Part shown: one piece after another, positions 55,601-64,000 of the stretch
Layout: every line of letters begins with the position of its first letter
How positions within the stretch are numbered: the stretch's first letter is position 1
Origin: Symsagittifera roscoffensis
Taxonomy: Eukaryota; Xenacoelomorpha; Acoela; Convolutidae
Assembly (NCBI RefSeq): GCF_963678635.1
Contig: NC_087062.1
Location: forward strand, 91,985,845 to 92,049,844
DNA length: 64,000 nt
Reading direction: 5' to 3'
Position numbers and translations under genes: made by a program
The notes under the pieces: generated by a model
Seen by the model: the letters and a program-made list of their open reading frames with translations, nothing else
The model's database searches: none
Told to the model about the DNA's origin: nothing

Positions 55601-58600
55601 GAGAGTAGTTTTTTTTCGGCAAATTTGGTTATAAGAAACTGTTCGCACTTTTTCTTTGAGCTGCGTCCTCGTTAAACAATTTTGTTTGTGCTGCCGTCCC
55701 GAGAAATTTGTTTATTATTTTATTCTGATACAAACGTGGCTGTGTCCTCAATAAAACCTTGGGTTTCGAAAAAAGAACAAATTTTCCTTAAAAACTTTGA
55801 AATGATGCCAAAACAGTAAATCTGATCCAAATTTTTGCAAAGTTTTGGATTAGTTCGGAAATAAAAAAACTTTTGTAACGCTTCATTTAAAAAATGAGAT
55901 TCTGGTTACAATTTTTACTGTCAATAATAGCAAAAAAATTGAAACTAAATTTTTAGCATTTAGTCGATGGCGTCATATTCTTTTGCAATTTTTACTCAAA
56001 TAGTTTGAAATTTTTCCGTATAAAACTTTTCCCTAGGCTGCCAAAGTTGGATCTGTTTTAATTAAAAGTCAATAAAATTTAAAAATTTAATTTTTGCTTT
56101 TTTGTAGGCAAGAATATTCTGATAATTGATCTTGCCATCATTATTTTTGAACGTTTGTATGGGAATCATATGGCATTATTTTGGACTTTGTATTCAAAAA
56201 AATCCGAGACTCAAAAAACGTATAATTGATTTGTGGTAATAGTTCTATTGGTCCTTGTGCAGTCTACAAACCAAAATCTGAAGACAAACTTACGCTACAA
56301 AGACATCCTCTTCAGTATGCCAAATTTAAAGTTGTCCAATAGTTTACTTAAAAAACACTATGTCAATAGTCCATCATGGCTGGTTACATTGAGATACTCT
56401 TTCGGACAGACCAAAGTAGGAAAATTCTTTTCTGACCCTTGCTGCCAATCTTTTCCCAAAAGTTAATTTAATGGCCTGATACCACTAAGCAGACCGTGAT
56501 AATAGCTTGTCGTTACAAGGAGCCTAATACAGGGATAAAAAACTAACGTTCCAGTATAATTTCCCATAGTTGATTTAACACCTTTTTTCCCTAATTACTA
56601 AAATGATACAAAAGAAAATCTCAAATAAATTCGAAAACTTGACAAAAAGAACGCAATAAAACCCTTATCGTCGGTTTTTTGACAATTTTCATGCAGAAGT
56701 ATCTGTAAACAGCTGAAAAAAAACTATTTTATGTTCTGATTATTTTTTTTGAGAAATTTTGTTAGATCGGAGAATGATTTGCAATTTTTTTATCGTGTAA
56801 AATTATTGTGAAATCGTCGGAGAATGATTTGCAATATTTGACATGCAGGAAAACACTGATATACGGTTGTGACGTTTTTAGTGCTATCAATAGATAATTA
56901 TTCATAGTTGCTGGTGATAGACAATTAAAATGCTCTAATTTTGACCAAAAACCAACGTCCTGTTGACCTAAAAACATTCCAAAAAATGGTCTCCTTTTTT
57001 GAAAAGTGATTGTTTTTCATCGTATTTTTCTTGATGGTATATGAGGTGAACATTTGGCTGCAGTAAACTGGGTTCAAGTAAAATTTTACGAAACAATCAA
57101 AAAAAACTTCAAAACTATCCACCGAACTGGTACCTGCCGTCTTAGTATATATAAAACGGAGTATATATAAAAGCATATAGAAATATATGTGTTTATTTTG
57201 ATGGCAATCAAATAAGTCTCCATCTAAGTCCATTTCCTGAACTTGCTATAGATTTGGTAATTATTCAAAAGCGACCAATATCAGAAAACAATGGAAATTA
57301 ACACTGAATCGGAAACTGTACCAGACTTTATCAAGATTTCCCTCAAGGAACTGCACAAGGACCTCTCATTTTCAACCTATACGTCAATGATCTTAACAAT
57401 CAACTGAGTAACTCATGCAAAGTAGTTCAATATGCGGATGACAAAATTCTGTTCTGTGAATGTAAAATCAAAAAAACCGTACCAGACAAGTTGAAAAAAG
57501 CATTTTTTTGTCACACTTACTCCAATGTAACGCTAAAAAATGTGCGTCTAAGGTTTTTATAAAAAACAAGTTTCAAAAATTGAAAAAACATAAAAACTGT
57601 CTTAGACAAAAGTGTCGCAATTCGTTTTTGTAACAAAGTGAACTTGAAAAAAGTTGCAGTATTTTATCAAATATTTTTGGAGATATTTACACTATATCAA
57701 TGCGAAAAACGGAGCTTATCATCTTCAATAGAAATCTTGCTAAAAGATGAAAAAAACACATATTTGTCCGGGAACAAAAAGTACTAATTAAAAAAGTCAA
57801 TGTGAAATATCTCAAAGTAATATTAGACCAACTTTTGACGTTTCGATCAAACAACAATCTTAAGAAAATTGCCCGGCGTGTTTAAACACTACAGTCGAGC
57901 AAAAGTATTTTTCTATCACAAAAGACCGCACTCATTACCGCACTCATTATCAGTCATCTATGCTATCCTATCATCTTTCTAATTAGAATTTGAGCAAAAC
58001 TTTACTCTCATCAAAAAAAATGAGCTCTGCAATTGAAACTTGTTGTGATCGTGCAAAATTCTATTCATACTCTGATTTTAATTCAAATTACAATGTTATA
58101 ACAGCAACTATGTTTCTTGACTGGAGAGTAGTTTTTTTTCGGCAAATTTGGTTATAAGAAACTGTTCGCACTTTTTCTTTGAGCTGCGTCCTCGTTAAAC
58201 AATTTTGTTTGTGCTGCCGTCCCGAGAAATTTGTTTATTATTTTATTCTGATACAAACGTGGCTGTGTCCTCAATAAAACCTTGGGTTTCGAAAAAAGAA
58301 CAAATTTTCCTTAAAAACTTTGAAATGATGCCAAAACAGTAAATCTGATCCAAATTTTTGCAAAGTTTTGGATTAGTTCGGAAATAAAAAAACTTTTGTA
58401 ACGCTTCATTTAAAAAATGAGATTCTGGTTACAATTTTTACTGTCAATAATAGCAAAAAAATTGAAACTAAATTTTTAGCATTTAGTCGATGGCGTCATG
58501 TTCTTTTGCAATTTTTACTCAAATAGTTTGAAATTTTTCCGTATAAAACTTTTCCCTAGGCTGCCAAAGTTGGATCTGTTTTAATTAAAAGTCAATAAAA

Positions 58601-59757
58601 TTTAAAAATTTAATTTTTGCTTTTTTGTAGGCAAGAATATTCTGATAATTGATCTTGCCATCATTATTTTTGAACGTTTGTATGGGAATCATATGGCATT
58701 ATTTTGGACTTTGTATTCAAAAAAATCCGAGACTCAAAAAACGTATAATTGATTTGTGGTAATAGTTCTATTGGTCCTTGTGCAGTCTACAAACCAAAAT
58801 CTGAAGACAAACTTACGCTACAAAGACATCCTCTTCAGTATGCCAAATTTAAAGTTGTCCAATAGTTTACTTAAAAAACACTATGTCAATAGTCCATCAT
58901 GGCTGGTTACATTGAGATACTCTTTCGGACAGACCAAAGTAGGAAAATTCTTTTCTGACCCTTGCTGCCAATCTTTTCCCAAAAGGTAATTTAATGGCCT
59001 GATACCACTAAGCAGACCGTGGTAATAGCTTGTCGTTACAAGGAGCCTAATACAGGGATAAAAAACTAACGTTCCAGTATAATTTCCCATAGTTGATTTA
59101 ATACCTTTTTTCCCTAATTACTAAAATGATACAAAAGAAAATCTCAAATAAATTCGAAAACTTGACAAAAAGAACGCAATAAAACCCTTATCGTCTGTTT
59201 TTTGACAATTTTCATGCAGAAGTATCTGTAAACAGCTGAAAAAAAACTATTTTATGTTCTGATTATTTTTTTTGAGAAATTTTGTTAGATCGGAGAATGA
59301 TTTGCAATTTTTTTACTGTGTAAAATTATTGTGAAATCGTCGGAGAATGATTTGCAATATTTGACATGCAGGAAAACACTGATATACGGTTGTGACGTTT
59401 TTAGTGCTATCAATAGATAATTATTCATAGTTGCTGGTGATAGACAATTAAAATGCTCTAATTTTGACCAAAAACCAACGTCCTGTTGACCTAAAAACAT
59501 TCCAAAAAATTGTCTCCTTTTTTGAAAAGTGATTGTTTTTCATCGTATTTTTCTTGATGGTATATGAGGTGAACATTTGGCTGCAGTAAACTGGGTAAAA
59601 AAGTAAAGTAAAATTTTACGAAACAATCAAAAAAACTTCAAAACTATCCACCGAACAGGTACCTGCCGTCTTAGTATATATAAAACGGAGTATATATAAA
59701 AGCATATAGAAATATATGTGTTTATTTTGATGGCAATCAAATAAGTCTCTATCTAAG
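54711..59757 (+). repeat. 2.52-kb near-perfect tandem duplication
   Basis: Bases 54711-57233 recur at 57234-59757, with only a few substitutions and small indels. The unit starts inside the LINE RT (TTCCTGAACTTGCTATAG) and ends after AAGTCTC(C/T)ATCTAAG. Each unit contains the rest of the RT and about 1.6 kb of AT-rich sequence. Near-identity implies a recent duplication or an assembly artefact. Confidence 0.9.
56233..56466 (+). other. Short unassigned frame, duplicated at 58756-58989
   Basis: A 77-codon frame beginning from a non-ATG (GTG) codon, with a hydrophobic start (VIVLLVLVQST) and the end GKFFSDPCCQSFPK. It is the same in both duplication units, as expected from their identity. No family recognised; coding is doubtful. 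Confidence 0.2.
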
Positions 59758-61360
59758 ATGGCAGGTACCATTTCGTTGTACTGTAATTTATATATGTATG
59801 TGAATAAGTTTTTGGCTATATTTTAGGTCATAATAGTCAGTAGCAAGTTTTTTTACCACATTCTACATTCTACATTATACATAAAAAGACCATAGTTTTT
59901 ATAATCAACAATTTTTTTTCAAATTCCTAGTTCCTTCTGCGAGTTGGAAAAGGGTCTGACGTAAGTCATAGTAATTTAGGCAAACAGAAAACAGTTTTTG
60001 CAGAAAAATGACTTATAAATTAGGTAAAAAAACATAAAAACATTTTTTTTTCAGTTTTTTTTTGCAGAAATGTTTTGATTTTTTGGAATTTTTGATTCCC
60101 AAAATGGCATTACAAGTCTCCAGCAACTATTTTAACCCGAATAACTTTAAAATTCAGCATAAATAAGCTATTGTAAGCAAGGTCGTTCGATTTACTACCG
60201 AAAGCTAATATGATATATCACTCTATTTTCTGCGATGATTATTTGTGCTAGCTAATTTTGCGAGGAAATAAAAAAAGAAGAAAAAATAAAAACACACCCG
60301 AAAACAAAGTTCCTCCCCATTTTTCAAATGGTCGGAACAACAACCAATCTACAGCTTTGTTTGGTATGAAAGAGTTGTAGAGTCAACGTAGCAATCGGCA
60401 ATCCTTCAGGTTGTAGGAATATTTTGAACAGCCTCCGCATGGAGTTGATTTCACTCGTTTTTATATGATTAGATCTGATGATAGGCGTCTAGGATGTCAA
60501 TATTTCCGAAAATTTAAGGAAGCAAGTTAAGGAAGATAGTTGACAACTGGGGCTAGGGATATTCGTCGCAAATTATCTTGACATTTATTTCAGTTTTTGT
60601 ATTAGCCATTCAAATTGTTTCTGTCTCTGTCTCTTGATTGGTTGGCTCGAGTACACCCCGCGTGAAATTCTAGGGTAAGTTTGATTCTATTGCTTCTTGG
60701 TATGGCAACAGAACTTTTGTTGCTTTATCGAAAAGTTTTTAAGCCCCGGGTTTCAGCTTCATCTGTTGGTTCCAATCATTGCCTATCAAGAAGAGTAGTG
60801 ATATCCCATGACTTAATCAAACTTGCAACGAAAATTTCTCAAATGTGAGTTTTTATTTAAACCAATTGCTTGAAACACATTTTGTCAGATATAATCAAAA
60901 TTTAATTAGTAATACATAATTGTTTTTGCTTTGCTTTTGAGCCTATTAAATTGCGTGTGCAACCTGCGATCCAATTTCCACCTGTTTGAATGCTACGTTT
61001 GGTTCTGATCACCCCTGGAATGGAATTATGGAGAAAAACTATGGCATTTGGTGCGTGTTTTGTTCCCGGTTTTCACCTCAAGGAACGGTCGTAGTAAGGG
61101 GTCAAGTTTGGTATAGTTTTGAAGCCTTTACAGCCTTGTTTTTCCAAGTGTTTTTTTTTCAATTTGATGACTTTCAAATAATTTTTGATAACATCATTTT
61201 ATAAAATCATACTGTAGTTTTTTCCAGCTATTAGTAACGCTCTGCAAATCATTATTTAATATAATCGCCGTTTACTTGAAAAAGTGAACAAAAAAATTTC
61301 GATTTTTCCCTTTATTTTCAGTTTTTTCTTTAAATACCATTTTGCGCTCCGTGTTACCCA
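59758..61360. other. AT-rich intergenic stretch
   Basis: No convincing gene. A 72-codon frame at 60986-61204 has no recognised motif. Long A/T runs are frequent. I see nothing further here. Confidence 0.5.
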
Positions 61361-62252
61361 TTACCCGCACCGAGCGCCCATGCATCATAATCGATTATAT
61401 TGTCATAATATGGTCAGTATCTACAAAATTACAAAACTATCGGTTTTAATCCATTAAAAATGGATTTTACTCCTAAATTTTTATGCCAAAATAATCCATT
61501 ATAATAGAATATAGTCATTTATAATGGATTTTTTGAGAAGTTCATCAAGGAATTTACAAATTTTTTCAAAGTTATCTCATTTCCTGTTTAGTGCAGTTGC
61601 TACGTATAACGTTTCATAAAATATTATATTTCACAAAAAACTTTTTTCTCTTCTTTTTCAATTCAACTCAGTTTAGCCCCCTTTTTTACCCCTCCCACTC
61701 TCTGGCAGTCTACCACAGCCGCCAATCGCCAACCCCCCCCCCCCCCCCTTATGGTTGAACATGCGGATCATTATTTATTGGTAGACTTCGGGTGAGGGGG
61801 TTAGTAATTGACACCCCCCAGTTTACCCTCCCTCTCTTTAGTTGGGGAGGAGGTATAAAAAAAATTGAGGGGCTGACGTTGAGACATGGAATTTAGCGAA
61901 AGACATGGCATACATTGATGTGGCAAAATTTTTGCAAAAAGAATCGAATTTAGCTCTAAAAATAAAATGGATAATAATCGATTGTATTGGGTTGTGATTG
62001 GTTTTCATTTCAAAAATGATCGGTTATCGTGGATTATCTTGGCAAAAAAATCGATTTCCTTGCCAAAATTAATGGATTATACTCAATTTTGATGGATTAT
62101 AATGGATTATTTTTTTCAAAAATAATCGATTGTAATGGCAATTTAACCAATTTCATGATCTGATTTTTACATCTGTAATGGATTGTAATGGATTTTTTCT
62201 GTCTCAAGAATCCATTATAATGGGTTAAATCCCATGAGCGCTCGGTGGGGTT
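61361..62252. mobile_element. MITE-like element with inverted ends and subterminal motifs
   Basis: The left end has CACCGAGCGCCCATG (61368-61382) and the right end CATGAGCGCTCGGTG (62233-62247), an inverted repeat with one mismatch. The match extends weakly outward (ACCC/GGGT). The interior of about 0.88 kb has no ORF. It contains many copies of TAATGGATT and its complement, often as head-to-head palindromes (e.g. 61490-61535, 62070-62110, 62175-62225). A long C run lies near 61732-61748. No clear target duplication was found, so the superfamily is open. Confidence 0.5.
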
Positions 62253-62260
62253 ATCCATAT

Positions 62261-62295
62261 TATATAAATGTCGCTTTACCAAGTTTCGTTCAATT
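62261..62295 (+). promoter_or_regulatory. Candidate TATA promoter
   Basis: TATATAAA at 62261-62268, with a TCAATT initiator-like sequence at 62290-62295, 29 bases downstream. It lies about 225 bases before the signal-peptide-like exon. TATA matches are frequent in AT-rich DNA; the support comes from the spacing and the exon that follows. Confidence 0.3.
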
Positions 62296-62517
62296 ATCAA
62301 TTATTGTTTCTTCGGAAATTTTTTGATTTTGTTCAAATATTTGCATAGCCCAAGCAAACATTCGTTCAGAGCCTAATCTGTCATTTCGAGGTTTAATCAG
62401 GTGAAAGGCCATTATGGCAATGCTTACTTTTACTATTTAATGTCTTTGTTAAGGATAACCTTCAATAACCTTCATAACCTAAAATTAAATAAAACAAATC
62501 GGATCTCAATCATCAAA

Positions 62518-62566
62518 ATGATTCAACTTGCACACTTGTTTATAGCTTTTTTCTATATCTCAATTG
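62518..62566 (+). CDS. Candidate first exon encoding a signal peptide
   Basis: ATG at 62518 after CATCAAA, reading MIQLAHLFIAFFYISI. This is a short N-terminus and hydrophobic core as in a secretory signal peptide. It is followed at once by a strong 5' splice site (G/GTAAGTGA, GT at 62567). Acceptor-like sites follow (TTTTTTTTTAG near 62678 and TTTATTTTCAG near 62745), but joining to either soon gives a stop, so the partner exon may lie beyond the window or the gene may be dead. It is the only piece in the window that could be a host gene. Confidence 0.3.
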
Positions 62567-63540
62567 GTAAGTGACTCTTTCTAGCTTAATTTTGTTCAAC
62601 ACATTTTGGGTTGACTGTTAAGGATACCTCTGTATGCCATATTTTTTTTAGCAAAAAGCTATTTCTTTTTTTTTAGTCCGCGTGTTTTGCCTGATCAGCT
62701 CCAAAAATTGAATTATAGTCACAAAAAAACCCATTTATTTTCAGTTTGATTGAATCATTTGGAGCCCAAAAAATCTTTATAGTATTTTCAAAAGCCATAA
62801 TTTTTATTTTTGGCAATTATGGCTTCGATGTTAAAAAAACGCTGGAACAACGAATGAGAAAGAAAATGAAATTACACGAGGGGAATGTTTTCAGTCAACA
62901 AAAAGTAGCGCAACAAAATAAACTTACCTTTAAGTCTTTCCTGTCTGAATTGAAGACAAATTTAATCATTTTTTAATGGCATCTTATTGGTAACTTTATG
63001 CTAGAAAATGATCTGCATCTAACTCAAAAATATGATATTATCAGATTTAACAATTGATTTTTTATGGCTTATCGGTACTGACAAGAAGTGGATTGCAATC
63101 GATGTTATCATACAGATAGATAATCTAGCAAAGACCTAAAAGTCTATTCGAATCGATTTAAAATCGATTTAGTTTGATACAAAAACAGTTTTAAAAATCA
63201 ACTTCGATCGATTCTAAATCGATTCAAATCCATTGTGACAAAAATAATCCATTCCATATCGGTTTACGTATCCAAATGGGCTATTTTCATACTATATTAT
63301 CTGTACAAAAGCCGATTCAAGTCGATTTCAATCTCAAGTTTGTCAGTGCGGGTGTATGCTGTCATATTCCGGAAAAATAGCTACAACAAACACCTGATAT
63401 TAAAGGTCTTCTATTTACCGCAGTGCAATGTAGAGAGGCAGTGCACATGATTCTACCAGATCAAGGGGATGTCTTAGGACACAAATGCATGCAGTTCAGG
63501 GAAGTATTTTTCATATTTTTACAAAAATTATTTAAAACAT
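62567..63540. other. AT-rich stretch with CGATT-type palindromic repeats
   Basis: Contains a weak 77-codon frame (62746-62976), no convincing gene, and between about 63090 and 63330 repeated ATCGATT / AATCGAT units (e.g. TCGATTTAAAATCGATTTAG). These recall the motifs of the MITE-like element upstream. Confidence 0.4.
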
Positions 63541-64000
63541 GTGAGTTTTTTTTTTGTTTTTCATGAAAAATGACGTATGAGAAAATTTTTTTGGAATATT
63601 TCATTGACTCGACGACCATTGTTTTTTATTGCTTTTTTTGAAAAGTATTATTAAGTTATTAATAAAAGTTTGAGCTTTGTTGTTTTTGTTGTTTTTCTTT
63701 GTTTTTCATGAAAAATGACGAATAAGAAAAAAAATTTGGAAAATTTCATTGACTCGACGACCATTGCTTTCTTGTTTTTTTAATGAAATTTATTTTAAAA
63801 TTATTAGTAAAAATTTGAGCTTTGTTTTTTTGCTTTTCATGAAAAAAGACCTGTGAGAAAAAAATTTGGAAAGTTTCATTGACTCGACGACCATTGTTTT
63901 TTATTGCTTTTTTTTGAAATTTTTATCAAATCATCAATAAAAATTTGAGTTTTGTTGTTTTTTTTTGTTTTTCATGAAAAATGACGTGTGAGAAAAAAGT
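63541..64000 (+). repeat. Minisatellite, period about 131-145 bp, running off the right edge
   Basis: Four units, with CATGAAAAA(T/A)GAC starting near 63562, 63707, 63838 and 63973. Each of the first three is followed by TTTCATTGACTCGACGACCATTG and an AT-rich spacer. The array continues beyond the window. Confidence 0.85.

Noticed and set aside
62746-62976. Second exon of the candidate signal-peptide gene
   Set aside because: Splicing from 62567 to the acceptor near 62745 gives a stop within two codons, and the frame has low-complexity composition.

Overview
The window is eukaryotic repeat DNA, almost certainly from an invertebrate animal. The evidence is LTR and non-LTR retroelements with metazoan-type domains, a Penelope-like element, no operons, and eukaryotic splice and TATA signals on the right. 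The sequence does not allow a species or phylum call. About two thirds of it (1-43354) is built from one family of very large Ty3/gypsy-type LTR retrotransposon. The rest (43355-64000) is visibly more AT-rich and holds older, decayed elements and very little that could be a host gene.

Layout. (1) 1-1599: the 3' end of a plus-strand copy of the giant family, cut by the window edge. (2) 1600-6382 and 24853-43354: one minus-strand giant element, split in two. (3) 6383-24852: a plus-strand giant element, 18.47 kb with near-identical LTRs, inserted into ORF2 of the minus-strand element. The interrupted reading frame lines up again across the insertion, and a 3-4 bp target duplication flanks it. 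(4) 43355-46260: a PHD-finger-bearing reverse transcriptase element on the minus strand; the minus-strand giant element landed inside its ORF. The order of events is therefore RT element first, then the minus giant element (LTR remnants differ by about 9 substitutions in 232 bp), then the plus giant element (3 substitutions in about 935 bp). (5) 46767-51498: a decayed Penelope-like element with GIY-YIG remnants, partly tandemly duplicated. (6) 53370-59757: a decayed LINE, with a 2.52 kb near-perfect tandem duplication starting inside its RT. (7) 61361-62252: a MITE-like element. (8) 62261-62566: a possible host promoter and signal-peptide exon. (9) 63541-64000: a minisatellite.

The giant family as read from its copies: an LTR of 0.74-0.94 kb; a PBS 12 nt inside; a 2.9-3.7 kb untranslated leader carrying an array of an ATCCGGAGGGGTC motif and two conserved 15-base dyads; one long Gag-Pol frame (about 9.6 kb) in the order Gag, two zinc knuckles, protease, RT, RNase H, integrase, acidic linker, and a C-terminal macro-like (ADP-ribose-binding fold) domain; a conserved candidate 3' splice site; a second giant frame (ORF2, about 9 kb, roughly 3,000 codons) that opens with a coiled coil and an SGNH/GDSL-type hydrolase domain and continues into long regions I do not recognise; and a 3' UTR with a strong conserved hairpin. 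Arithmetic on the copies gives a full length near 25 kb, unusually large for an animal LTR element. Every copy here is disabled by stops, frameshifts or deletions.

The parts of most interest are the macro-like domain on Pol, the SGNH-bearing ORF2, and the insulator-like motif array in the leader. All identifications are from reading motifs; no search was run.
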